A stretch of DNA of 64,000 bases. Source: Gemmatimonadaceae bacterium. Lineage in GTDB: Bacteria; Gemmatimonadota; Gemmatimonadetes; Gemmatimonadales; Gemmatimonadaceae. The stretch covers positions 227,610 through 291,609 of the forward strand of contig JADKJT010000034.1 in the NCBI GenBank assembly GCA_016720905.1, read 5' to 3'. The stretch's first letter is position 1. Every line of letters begins with the position of its first letter. A program made the position numbers and the translations under genes. Of this stretch, positions 1 to 7,959 are shown one piece after another. Under the pieces are notes generated by a model. The model worked only from the letters and a program-made list of their open reading frames with translations. It had not been told where the DNA came from and ran no database searches.

Positions 1-125
1 TGTTTGGAGCGGTTGGTTTGGCGCTGATTGCCCGGCCGGTGTTCACCCTGCCCACCTGGGCCCGTACGCGCGCCGCGCAGATGGAACAGTTCGCGGAAAC
101 CGCCGCGCGTATCCTGAAGCCGTGA
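1..125 (+). CDS. 3' end of an unidentified gene (truncated by window edge)
   Basis: Only the last 40 codons are present, read from base 3 and ending in TGA at 123-125. The visible part is a short hydrophobic stretch (FGAVGLALIARPVF), then a Thr/Arg-rich and Gln/Glu-rich tail. This suggests the end of a membrane protein with a cytoplasmic tail. The stop overlaps the ATG of the next gene (TGATG at 123-127), so the two are probably translationally coupled and share an operon with the FHA protein downstream. The family cannot be told from this fragment. Confidence 0.6.
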   Translation, partial: FGAVGLALIARPVFTLPTWARTRAAQMEQFAETAARILKP

Positions 126-1432
126 TGGGCGCGCGACTCGAGCCGGTACCGCCCACGCCAGGGGAATCCGTCCGGCTCGACGATCGCACGCGATGCATTG
201 TCGGCACGGCGAGCGATGCCGACGTGCGCCTCGATGACCCGCACGTCCGGGCGCATCACTGCCGTCTGGAGTGTCGCGACGACCGGTGGCTGATTCTCGA
301 TGGCGATCCGACGGTCACGGTGAACGGCCACGCGCTCACCGGTCCCATGCGCCTGTTCGATCGCGATGTTATCACCCTTTCCTCCGCGCACCAGTGGGAG
401 TTTGTCAGCGGCGAGCGCCGCACCGTGGAGTTGCCGATCCCTGGCGCGCGGCAGGTGCCGCGCAGGCGCCGCCCAACGGATGGATTTGAATTGCCCAGGC
501 GTCCGTTTCCGTGGAGAGTTGCGGGCATGGTGTCTGCGGCGTGCCTGCTGGCCGCGGTCGCGCTTTTTGCACTCTGGTACTTCCGGCGCGCCACCGCCGA
601 TCCGGATGCGATACTGTCCGACCGGCAAGCCATCCGCTTCGACTCGCTGTTGGTGGTTGCCTATGATCATCTTGAGCGGGGCAACTCGCTGCTTGAACTT
701 GGCATTCGGGACGACGCGGCGCAGGAGTTCGCACGCGGCATCAATACGCTGGCACTCAGTGATTTGCGCGATCACCCGCAGGTGCGACCCCGAATCCTGG
801 CGCTCGAGAGTTCTGTTGCGGCCATGTATCGGGAACGGCGGCTCGTTGTTCCCGACGCCTACGTCGGCGCGCGATCATCCATGTCGGCAGACAAGATCCG
901 CACCGCCGCGCTGTCACGCAATCAGTTCTCGCATGCGTTCGACCTGGTGTCGGGCGCATTCCGGTTGCGTTTCGGTGCATCCATTGTCGTGGTGGGCCGG
1001 GATCACGCCGAGCATCTCACGCTGTACGGGGAAGGCGGCGCGCTCGATCTGCGCAGCCTGACCATGTCAGCGGAACAGGTTGCGTTCGTGATCACCCAGT
1101 GTCGCTCGTACGGCATTCGGGTGAAGGATTTCTCGCAGGACTCCATATTGCGGCGTCAGGTTGACGCGGCCGTCCGTGCGGGGCTGCCCGACCGGGCCGG
1201 CACGGGACTGCATCTGCACATCGACCGTTTCGCCGATCGTCGAGACCGGTGGACGATCGGAGCGATTTCCGACCGACCACCCCTGTCAGGAAGTGGTCAG
1301 ACCAGCAGGAACTTGAGTCGAGTCACACCCGATAAGGTGAACTCGGACCCATCCTCCAGCAGGCGAGGTTCGCCGCGTTCGACCGCGTCGTCGTCAACCG
1401 ACGTCCCATTCAGGCTGGAGTCAATAAGATAG
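125..1432 (+). CDS. FHA-domain membrane protein
   Basis: 435 aa from the ATG at 125, which overlaps the previous stop. A GTG directly before it is the alternative start. Residues about 10-98 look like a divergent FHA domain: a glycine-led strand (IVGT), the DVRLDDPHVRAHHC segment and a VNG turn. The canonical Arg and Ser that bind phosphothreonine are not clearly present. One transmembrane helix lies at about 133-153, after an Arg/Pro-rich stretch. The C-terminal half (about 160-390) is of unknown fold. FHA domains usually bind phosphothreonine, but binding here is doubtful. The last 136 bp overlap the convergent gene ending at 1297. The extreme C-terminus (Ser/Arg-rich) looks like antisense of that gene, so the true end may be nearer 1300. 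Confidence 0.75.
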   Translation: MGARLEPVPPTPGESVRLDDRTRCIVGTASDADVRLDDPHVRAHHCRLECRDDRWLILDGDPTVTVNGHALTGPMRLFDRDVITLSSAHQWEFVSGERRTVELPIPGARQVPRRRRPTDGFELPRRPFPWRVAGMVSAACLLAAVALFALWYFRRATADPDAILSDRQAIRFDSLLVVAYDHLERGNSLLELGIRDDAAQEFARGINTLALSDLRDHPQVRPRILALESSVAAMYRERRLVVPDAYVGARSSMSADKIRTAALSRNQFSHAFDLVSGAFRLRFGASIVVVGRDHAEHLTLYGEGGALDLRSLTMSAEQVAFVITQCRSYGIRVKDFSQDSILRRQVDAAVRAGLPDRAGTGLHLHIDRFADRRDRWTIGAISDRPPLSGSGQTSRNLSRVTPDKVNSDPSSSRRGSPRSTASSSTDVPFRLESIR

Positions 1433-2232
1433 TAGTTGCCGTCCTTGCGCAGGATCGCGCAGTGATAGCGCGAGACGTACGCGGACTCATCGCTGAGCAC
1501 CAGATCGTTCTTTTCCTCGGGGCGATCGGATTCCGCCGACCCGATACGGAAGATGGGGCCGGACATCGTGTACATCTTGCCCCGACCCACGCCGTCGATG
1601 ATGCGCAGCATGGCCGTGCGCTGCTCGGCTTTGCGGTGCTCCAGATCTGCCGCGCGTGCCCGTCGAACGGCCATCACGCGCGCCGTTGCGGCCAGCGTCA
1701 TCGCCGTCACCAGCACGAGGCCGGCGGCGATGTACACGGCCAATTGCAGCTGGCGTGCCCGCTGCAGGGCGATCACCCGCTCCTTGAACGCCAGCGCCCG
1801 CTGATTATCCGGTTGCGTTGCCAGGACCATCGTGACAATCGAATCCGCGCGGGGCAACGCGCGCGCCGTCATCGCTCGCTGAATCGACGACAGCTGGTCG
1901 TCGATCTGCGCCTCGCGGGCCTCGACCGCCCGCCGCGCCGAGTCGGCGGCGACGGCGATGTCGTAATCCCGGATGGCGGCGCGATACCGCTCGTCAACGA
2001 GGGCGTTGCCCATCCCCTCAAGCTGAATGCGCTTCCAGCAATCCGTGCGATCGCGAATGCCGGCGATGGTTGACGCCGTTACCGAATCGACGTGATCGCA
2101 GTAGCGCATCAGCGTGCCCCGTTCCTGCGTGCGCGCGTCGCTCGCTGCAGTGCGTTGGGCATGCGCGGCGGCGTAGGACAGCGGGAGCGCGACGGCGCAC
2201 ACCACTATGCGCGACAGGGATGCCGCACTCAT
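1297..2232 (-). CDS. Secreted/membrane protein with C-terminal FHA domain
   Basis: 311 aa from ATG 2232. The start gives a clean signal peptide (MSAASLSRIVVCAVALPLS...AHA) and overlaps the upstream stop by 4 bp (ATGA). A helical region at about 90-150 is followed by one transmembrane helix (VYIAAGLVLVTAMTLAATARV) and then a cytoplasmic FHA domain at about 205-311. That domain has the classic elements RIGS, LVLSDES, VSRYHC and SSLNGTSV, so phosphothreonine binding is likely. It is the last gene of a four-gene minus-strand operon starting at 4683. Its 3' end overlaps the convergent FHA gene by 136 bp. Two FHA proteins meeting tail to tail suggest a Ser/Thr-kinase-linked signalling locus, but no kinase is visible in the window. 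Confidence 0.85.
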   Translation of the reverse strand: MSAASLSRIVVCAVALPLSYAAAHAQRTAASDARTQERGTLMRYCDHVDSVTASTIAGIRDRTDCWKRIQLEGMGNALVDERYRAAIRDYDIAVAADSARRAVEAREAQIDDQLSSIQRAMTARALPRADSIVTMVLATQPDNQRALAFKERVIALQRARQLQLAVYIAAGLVLVTAMTLAATARVMAVRRARAADLEHRKAEQRTAMLRIIDGVGRGKMYTMSGPIFRIGSAESDRPEEKNDLVLSDESAYVSRYHCAILRKDGNYYLIDSSLNGTSVDDDAVERGEPRLLEDGSEFTLSGVTRLKFLLV

Positions 2233-2996
2233 GGGCGAGTCCGGGGCAGCGTCGCCGACTCGTGCGTGGGCTCTTCCGGCGTGCGCGGCTTCGCCTCGCG
2301 CGGTGCAACGCCACGGAGTTGCTCGAGTTCCTGCGTGGACAGCAGCGCCCGCGCCGCCGCCACTTGTTGGGCCAGGTCCTCCTCCGAATCCCGATGCTCC
2401 TCCCACAGGAAGTGGGGCACGTACAGCAGCAACAGCAGGCCCGTCGCGGACAATACGAGCAACAGCAACGGGCGTATGCGTGGCGAGTCGCCGCCCACGG
2501 CAAGGGCGTCTCGGATTGGCGCGGGCAACGACGCCGAGTCCGCCGTGCCGGTAAAGGCGGGCAGTGACAGCAGAGGCGGACGCCACGCAGCGCGCAATCG
2601 CAGCGTCTGACCCGAGGCAGCAGACAGCGAGATCGTGCCAAGCAGGGAAGTCCGTCCCAGCGACATCGCTTTCAGCACCGGAACGCCAAACACGGGCGTG
2701 ATGTCTGGCTGCGTTGCGCCGGAAATGCGCGTCTGGTCCGCGCCAATCATCCCCACCCCGGCCAGTTGCGCGCTCCAATGCGGCATGGACGTTCCGCTCG
2801 CGCCGCCAATCATACCGTCGGGCGGCAACACGAGCCGCGATGCCAGACACGCGGCGTCGCGGTTCGGGGTGCAGCGCACCAGCCGGAATCGGGCCACCAC
2901 TGGGCCCGTGGTCGCGGCCTGCGCGTTCACGTCCCGGCCTGGCCACCCCAACCACATGGACGCAATCAGTCCGAGTATCCACCGCGTCGACGTCAC
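2229..2996 (-). CDS. Secreted single-pass membrane protein of unknown function
   Basis: 255 aa from GTG 2996, which overlaps the preceding stop (GTGA). The N-terminus after this start is a signal peptide (ILGLIASMWLGW...NAQA). A mostly beta-rich periplasmic region follows, with a Cys pair (RCTPNRDAACL) near residue 50. A transmembrane helix (LLLLVLSATGLLLLLYVP) sits at about 175-195. The tail is acidic and Gln/Glu-rich (EEHRDSEEDLAQQ), probably a cytoplasmic coiled coil. I do not recognise the family. Tight coupling to both neighbours implies they work together, probably as one membrane complex with the FHA protein downstream. Confidence 0.75.
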   Translation of the reverse strand: MTSTRWILGLIASMWLGWPGRDVNAQAATTGPVVARFRLVRCTPNRDAACLASRLVLPPDGMIGGASGTSMPHWSAQLAGVGMIGADQTRISGATQPDITPVFGVPVLKAMSLGRTSLLGTISLSAASGQTLRLRAAWRPPLLSLPAFTGTADSASLPAPIRDALAVGGDSPRIRPLLLLVLSATGLLLLLYVPHFLWEEHRDSEEDLAQQVAAARALLSTQELEQLRGVAPREAKPRTPEEPTHESATLPRTRP

Positions 2997-3826
2997 GCGC
3001 GACGTCTCAATGTCAAACGGTACCGGTGACGACCGACGGCCAGGATTGCATCGCGCGTGACGGGAATGGCGCGGTACAACGGATAGCCATTGAGTACCGC
3101 GCCTGCGGGCGGTGGATACACGTACACAGCGCCGTCGACACATCCCACCTGCGACTCGGCAAGCCCTCTCGACCACCCTTCTTCAATCGCGCATTCATGC
3201 AGGGACCACATGGACGGCCGCTCATCGCGCGGAGGAAGCACCTGCACCACGATTGGTGCGCGCCACAGGGCCGGACCCACCGCGGCAAATCCGATTGCGG
3301 CACCACACCACGTCATGGCCACTGGCCACCACAGTTCAGTCGGACCGGGTAAGCTGAGCGTCGCACCGGCCACGGCTCCACCCAACGCACCCAATGCGAA
3401 GCTCTCGGCAGTCGACGCCAGATGCCGCGTGCGCGAATAGCACGAGAGCGCGGCGGCCGCGCATGCCGCCATCAGCGACCAGGTAGCCATGCGCTCAAGC
3501 ACAAATCCCCTGGGGGACATGCTCCCGCGCAAAGCCAGGCCGAGACTGGCCGCGACCAGTGCGCCAACGCCGCCCATCAGTGCGCCGGCGACCAATGCGG
3601 GCATCAGTGGTTCGCGTCGATGCCGTGCCCGCATGGTGAGAACCCCCGCACCGCTGCACGCACCAATGGTCAACGCGACCAGCTGATCAATCCGGTCGTA
3701 CGACGACAGCCATGTCGTGCTGTCGGTCCAGCCGCTCGCGATGGCCCATGCCACGGCGCCACCGATCCATCCGGTGACGACGGCGGCCGATAAACTCGGG
3801 GACAGCGCTCGCGACACTGACACCAT
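2993..3826 (-). CDS. Polytopic membrane protein with C-terminal soluble beta domain
   Basis: 277 aa from ATG 3826; a longer in-frame start is less likely because it would cross the upstream gene's stop. About six hydrophobic segments fill residues 10-190 (VVTGWIGGAVAWAIASG, LVALTIGACSGAGVL, ALVAGALMGGVGALVAA and others). The last 85 residues form a soluble domain with a Gly/Tyr/Pro-rich strand pattern (VDGAVYVYPPP, VLNGYPLYRAI, HRYRLTL) that resembles a degenerate FHA-like sandwich, though I cannot confirm this. It lies between the Sel1-repeat gene (8 bp upstream) and the secreted protein (4-bp overlap). No known function. Confidence 0.75.
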   Translation of the reverse strand: MVSVSRALSPSLSAAVVTGWIGGAVAWAIASGWTDSTTWLSSYDRIDQLVALTIGACSGAGVLTMRARHRREPLMPALVAGALMGGVGALVAASLGLALRGSMSPRGFVLERMATWSLMAACAAAALSCYSRTRHLASTAESFALGALGGAVAGATLSLPGPTELWWPVAMTWCGAAIGFAAVGPALWRAPIVVQVLPPRDERPSMWSLHECAIEEGWSRGLAESQVGCVDGAVYVYPPPAGAVLNGYPLYRAIPVTRDAILAVGRHRYRLTLRRRA

Positions 3827-3834
3827 GCGCTCGT

Positions 3835-4683
3835 TCAGCGGGTCAGGGCGCGCACTTTGTCCGCGGCGTCGCCGAAATTCTGGTCGGCGGCCTTGCGATA
3901 CCACTCAAGCGCCTGACGCTTGTCTTTGCGCGCGCCGAGTCGTCCGCGTTCGTACGCCTGTCCCAGTGCGTATTGCGCCGCCGCGTGTCCACCGTCCGCG
4001 GCGCGTGTGTACCAACGCAGTGCGGCCGACTGGTCCTTCTTGATGCCGCGCCCGCGCTCAAGCGCGAGCGCGAATTGAAACATCGACTCGATGTCTCCAT
4101 TGTTGGCCGCATCGGTGAACCACTTCGTGGCCTGCTGGTCGCTGCGCCCCGTTCCCCGACCTTCGAGGTACAGCATTGCCAATTGTCGCTGGGCCAGCGC
4201 CTTCCCGCTTGCCGCCTCGCTGGCGCACGCGTCAAACGCATCGTTCCATGCCCCAGCGGTAACGTGCTGCTCACAGAGTGATCCGCGGCGACGGGTGGGA
4301 TTGTCGGCGACCCGTGGCGGAGTTGGCACCTTGGCTGCGGATTTCGACGGAGCAGGCGTTGGGGCAGGTGCCTTTGCCTGCTCCTTGGCCTTTGCAAGCG
4401 CCGGCTTGGTGACGGCCGTCGGCTTCGGGGCAATCGGCAACGCCGGGACGACAGAGTCGACCTGGCGCGCCGAGTCGACCACCGGTGCGGCCACCGGTGC
4501 CCTGACTGCAGTCACCATCGGCGCCACGCGTGCATCACCGGCATCCGGCGAAGGCAGTGTCAGTAGGGCAATCGCCACGACCATCAGTCCCGGCACGGTG
4601 ACTCCAATGATCACTTTCTCGTGCGCGTCAAGCGCGCGTCGAGTGGGTGGTGGTGCCGGTGGCTGCGAGGAGGGTGCGGGCAT
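3835..4683 (-). CDS. Sel1-like repeat protein with N-terminal membrane anchor
   Basis: 282 aa from ATG 4683. Layout: a Pro-rich N-terminus, one transmembrane helix (VIIGVTVPGLMVVAIALLTL) at about 25-45, a long Ala/Pro/Lys-rich linker, then at about 160-280 at least three Sel1-type helical repeats (AQRQLAMLYLEGRG, SMFQFALALERGRG, AQYALGQAYERGRL). Sel1 repeats are protein-protein interaction scaffolds. By topology the repeats would be periplasmic. It is the first gene of the minus-strand operon that leads to the FHA protein and is divergent from the SLOG/TIR pair. An AT-rich -10-like element lies 40 bp upstream. Confidence 0.88.
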   Translation of the reverse strand: MPAPSSQPPAPPPTRRALDAHEKVIIGVTVPGLMVVAIALLTLPSPDAGDARVAPMVTAVRAPVAAPVVDSARQVDSVVPALPIAPKPTAVTKPALAKAKEQAKAPAPTPAPSKSAAKVPTPPRVADNPTRRRGSLCEQHVTAGAWNDAFDACASEAASGKALAQRQLAMLYLEGRGTGRSDQQATKWFTDAANNGDIESMFQFALALERGRGIKKDQSAALRWYTRAADGGHAAAQYALGQAYERGRLGARKDKRQALEWYRKAADQNFGDAADKVRALTR

Positions 4684-4722
4684 TGCGGCAGACGTGGCGT
4701 GATCCCTGGGAGGATGATCGCG

Positions 4723-4728
4723 AATATA
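4723..4728 (-). promoter_or_regulatory. Possible -10 element of the Sel1/FHA operon
   Basis: Reading the minus strand, TATATT lies about 40 bp before the ATG at 4683, in the only AT-rich patch of the short divergent spacer 4684-4773. No convincing -35 hexamer is seen at 16-18 bp, so this is weak. The 90-bp spacer must also carry the promoter for the SLOG gene; I could not pick one. Confidence 0.3.
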
Positions 4729-4773
4729 GCCCCTGACTTGCCGATTTCGCGAAGTAGTCACCAAGTTCTGCGC

Positions 4774-6696
4774 ATGCGCGAATCCGCGGGACGGCCAAGA
4801 CTGAGTCTTCGTGTGGGGATCACGGGTCACCGATGGCGCGAGTCGCATCACGCGGCGGACGAGCGCCTCGATCGGAGCAACGCCGACGACGTGCAGCGCT
4901 CACTACGCACGGTATTCATACGTGTTCGAGCCGCAGCCGACCTCGTGCAGCGCCGGCACGCAGGGCTGTTTTCGGCCGAGCCGCCGCTACTGTCGCTGGT
5001 AAGTGCACTCGCCGAGGGTGCGGACGAGCTCGCTGCGATGGTGGCGAGCGAACCCGCGATCGGCTTCGCGCTCGACATTGTCGCACCGTACGACCTCGCC
5101 TCGCATGCCACGCGATGTGCGCCGGGCACGCCCACGCGCACGCTGTGGGATGGTGCCCGGGCCCGGCTGATCCTCGACGGAGTGCCGCTGGCGGACCAAC
5201 CGCAACCGGGCGAGCGCCAGGCACGACACGAGGCCACGCTGATCGAAACCAACCGTCGACTGGTCTGGAATTGCGACCTGATGATTGCGGTCTGGGACGG
5301 GCGCGACGCGCGAGGCGATGCCGGAACCACGCACGTCATCGAACATGCGCGCGCTGAGGGCTTGCCGGTGATTCACGTGCATTCGGTGACGCCAGGTCAT
5401 GTGGCCCTGCTGGATGCGATTGGCGCCGAGACCTTCGCTGTAGACATCTGGAGCGCCATTGATGAGGTCGTGACCCGTTTACTCGAAGCCCCGGATTCGC
5501 ATCACGCGCGCGAGCACGCCGTCGCCGGCCGGCCTCGTCACGAGGCGCACGTTCGCCAACGCGCGTCATTTGCCATTCATCGCGCGCTCACCGAGTACGT
5601 CAATGAGTCGCCGCCCGGTATCATCGTGCGGCAGTTGGGTGCGCGCGTGTATGGGGTCGTGCAATGGGTGCTGGCCGGTACGGGCAACATCGCCAGCGGC
5701 GGTGCCATCCCGAAGTCACCCGATGCGGTGGCGATCCCCTGGGACGCGATCCCCACGGCGCTCGCAGTCAGTGAACGACGCGGCATGCTGATTGATCCGG
5801 CCTTTCGCCGCGCCGACTATTTTGCGTCGGCGTATGGGGCCCGACATCGCTCGACGTTTGCCACCATCCTCTTCTTCGCGCCTTTTGCGGTCGTGTGTGC
5901 CTGGGCCGGCAGTGTCGTCGGTGATCGGTACAAGCTGGCCTTCGCGCTGGGCGAACTGCTTCTGCTGGCGATTCTTACTGCGTTTTTCACGCGCAGTCGA
6001 AGCCTCCGCTTTCATGAAAAGTGGTTGGACTATCGGCTGCTGGCCGAACGCATCCGGCATCTCGGATTTCTCTGGCCGCTGGGGCGCAGTTCGCCGGTCA
6101 TCCGCGTTCCCACGCACGCCATCCTCACCGATCCACGACCGGCCTGGGTGAACTGGTGGTATCGCGCGTTGGCGCGCGAAGCGGGACTTGCGCCTGTGCA
6201 TCTCGACGCCGCTACCGTTGGCGCACTGGCCAACCAAATCACTCACGATCTTGTGGCAGCACAACTTGAGTACAACCGCTCGGCACACGAGGTCGCCCAT
6301 CGCGCCGAACATCGATTGCACCTGATGCCATGGATTCCGCTGCTGCTGGCGCTGGGCGCGGCGTTGGGGCATGTCCTTGAGCACTTGCACCTGCTGCATC
6401 TGGAACCCGCTGTGGTGGTCGCGCTGACGGGGATCGGTATTCTCGGCCCCGCGTTCGGCGCGGCACTGCACGGCTTCGCCAGCCAGGCGGGATATCAGGA
6501 AATCGGCATCCGCACCGAAGCCAGTGCCCAGCAACTGGAACGCTTTGCGCAGCGACTGGCCGAACTCGACCTCACGCTGCCCCTGGCCAGCAACGCACTG
6601 GGCGAGCTGGCGCTGTCGGTGGCCGATGTCATGGGCGAAGATCTGGCGGGATGGCGAGTCGACTATCTGGCGCGACCCGTGAATCCACCAGGATGA
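4774..6696 (+). CDS. SLOG-domain protein fused to SLATT/DUF4231-like transmembrane module
   Basis: 640 aa from ATG 4774, chosen because the fold begins about 10 residues later; ATG 4714 is an alternative. Residues 12-235 match a SLOG (Rossmann-like nucleotide-sensing) domain: VGITGHR at 14-20, ALAEGADELAA at 79-88, DIVAPYDL at 101-108, and CDLMIAVWDG at 167-176 followed by a GTTHVIEHA loop. Two helices at about 362-380 and 387-404 are followed by HEKWLDYRLLAERIR, typical of SLATT/DUF4231 two-helix effectors. A second hydrophobic pair lies at about 518-533 and 545-566. In conflict systems described by Burroughs and Aravind, SLOG senses a nucleotide signal and SLATT is predicted to act at the membrane. 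The TIR gene 33 bp downstream could make that signal; this link is inference. Confidence 0.85.
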   Translation: MRESAGRPRLSLRVGITGHRWRESHHAADERLDRSNADDVQRSLRTVFIRVRAAADLVQRRHAGLFSAEPPLLSLVSALAEGADELAAMVASEPAIGFALDIVAPYDLASHATRCAPGTPTRTLWDGARARLILDGVPLADQPQPGERQARHEATLIETNRRLVWNCDLMIAVWDGRDARGDAGTTHVIEHARAEGLPVIHVHSVTPGHVALLDAIGAETFAVDIWSAIDEVVTRLLEAPDSHHAREHAVAGRPRHEAHVRQRASFAIHRALTEYVNESPPGIIVRQLGARVYGVVQWVLAGTGNIASGGAIPKSPDAVAIPWDAIPTALAVSERRGMLIDPAFRRADYFASAYGARHRSTFATILFFAPFAVVCAWAGSVVGDRYKLAFALGELLLLAILTAFFTRSRSLRFHEKWLDYRLLAERIRHLGFLWPLGRSSPVIRVPTHAILTDPRPAWVNWWYRALAREAGLAPVHLDAATVGALANQITHDLVAAQLEYNRSAHEVAHRAEHRLHLMPWIPLLLALGAALGHVLEHLHLLHLEPAVVVALTGIGILGPAFGAALHGFASQAGYQEIGIRTEASAQQLERFAQRLAELDLTLPLASNALGELALSVADVMGEDLAGWRVDYLARPVNPPG

Positions 6697-6729
6697 TCCG
6701 TTGCTTCCCGCGTCTCCCCGCGTAACGAC

Positions 6730-7911
6730 ATGCCTCGTCGCAAGAAGATCTTCCTGAGCTACCGGCGCGGTGACACGGCAGGTCACGTCGGACGACTGCA
6801 CGACGAGCTCGTGCGCGTCTTTGGCGCTCACCGCGTGTTCATGGACGTGGGCGGTATTGCCCCCGGGGACGATTTCGTCAACGTGCTGCGGCAAGGACTC
6901 GCCGAGTCCGTGGTAGTGCTGGTGGCCATGGGTCCGCGTTGGGCCGGTATCAATGATGATGGCACGCGACGCATCGACGACCCCAATGACTTTGTTCACC
7001 TCGAAGTGGCGACCGCGCTGGCCGATTCGCGGGCCCGGGTCATCCCAGTGCTCTGCGAAGGCGCCAAGATGCCAACGGACTCGTGGTTGCCGGCACCGCT
7101 CCGCGCACTCACCCGACGCCAGGCGTTTGAAGTGAGTGACATGCGTTGGCGTCACGACGTGGATGCCCTGTTCGACGCCGTCAAGCACTCGGTTCCGGTT
7201 GCGGGGCGTTTCAAACGGGCGGCGCTGCGCGCGGCCGGCGCGCTCGGTCTGGTGGCGCTGCTGGCAGCAGGTGCCGTGTGGACCGTGCGGACACTCGCCG
7301 AACGATTCGCCGACGACGCGAAGACCCCGGGCAATCGAACCGCAGGGGTGCTGCCCCGTGATGGTTCGTCGGGCAATCAGGCGACGCGTGATCGGTCTCG
7401 ACGCGGCGACACGCCGATGCCTTCGGCACCACCACCTCGCGTCGTCCCTCCCAACGTGATCAGCTCGGTTGCTGGAGAGCTTGCCCGCGCGCGCCGTGAG
7501 TGGGTGACCGACGCGGTGGTGACGTCCATTGACCTCAACTGCTCCTCCGGACGCGACGGCGCATGTCCCTTGCGAATTCGCCTGTACTCAGCAAGCCGCG
7601 TCGCCAGCCTCGATGCGTCGCGCGAGGCACCCGACTCGGCGTGGACCTATCGGCAGAATGGCGGATCGAGCCGAACGCCGGCGTTGTCACTGGAGATTGT
7701 CGAGCTGGACCGGATTCTGGCGGCCATGCGCGCCGAGGGGATCACCAGTGATCTCGATCGGGCCCGACTCGAACAGGTCCAATTGCAAAATGGCACAACC
7801 GCGCCGCGGTGGACCATCTGGCCGCGCGATCGACAGCAGGCGGGTCGGGAGGGACGATTGTGCTACGAGCCGCAGAGCGGGACACGCGTAGACTGTCGCA
7901 CCGGCCAATGA
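6730..7911 (+). CDS. TIR-domain membrane protein with C-terminal Cys-containing domain
   Basis: 393 aa. The TIR domain spans about residues 5-150: FLSYRRGD at 8-15, VFMDVGGIAPGDDF at 36-49, VLVAMGPRWAG at 63-73, and the putative NADase glutamate E92 in the FVHLEV segment. One transmembrane helix follows at about 166-187, then a Pro/Arg/Asp-rich linker (190-240) and a domain of unknown type (241-393) with four cysteines (C271, C279, C378, C389). With the TIR domain inside, the C-terminal part would be periplasmic and could form disulfides. Bacterial TIR domains commonly cleave NAD+ or make cyclic ADP-ribose signals. Its position behind the SLOG-SLATT gene suggests a signal-producer and sensor-effector pair. 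The gene could also have a housekeeping signalling role. Confidence 0.88.
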   Translation: MPRRKKIFLSYRRGDTAGHVGRLHDELVRVFGAHRVFMDVGGIAPGDDFVNVLRQGLAESVVVLVAMGPRWAGINDDGTRRIDDPNDFVHLEVATALADSRARVIPVLCEGAKMPTDSWLPAPLRALTRRQAFEVSDMRWRHDVDALFDAVKHSVPVAGRFKRAALRAAGALGLVALLAAGAVWTVRTLAERFADDAKTPGNRTAGVLPRDGSSGNQATRDRSRRGDTPMPSAPPPRVVPPNVISSVAGELARARREWVTDAVVTSIDLNCSSGRDGACPLRIRLYSASRVASLDASREAPDSAWTYRQNGGSSRTPALSLEIVELDRILAAMRAEGITSDLDRARLEQVQLQNGTTAPRWTIWPRDRQQAGREGRLCYEPQSGTRVDCRTGQ

Positions 7912-7959
7912 ACGCGCGCCGGCGACGTCGGCATCGGCTGCAGGACGCGCTGCCGCGAG

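Noticed and set aside
2233..2982. N-terminal extension of the minus-strand FHA gene (in-frame up to 2982)
   Set aside because: The extension is Arg/Ala-rich antisense of another gene; the ATG at 2232 gives a signal peptide and a 4-bp overlap with the upstream stop.
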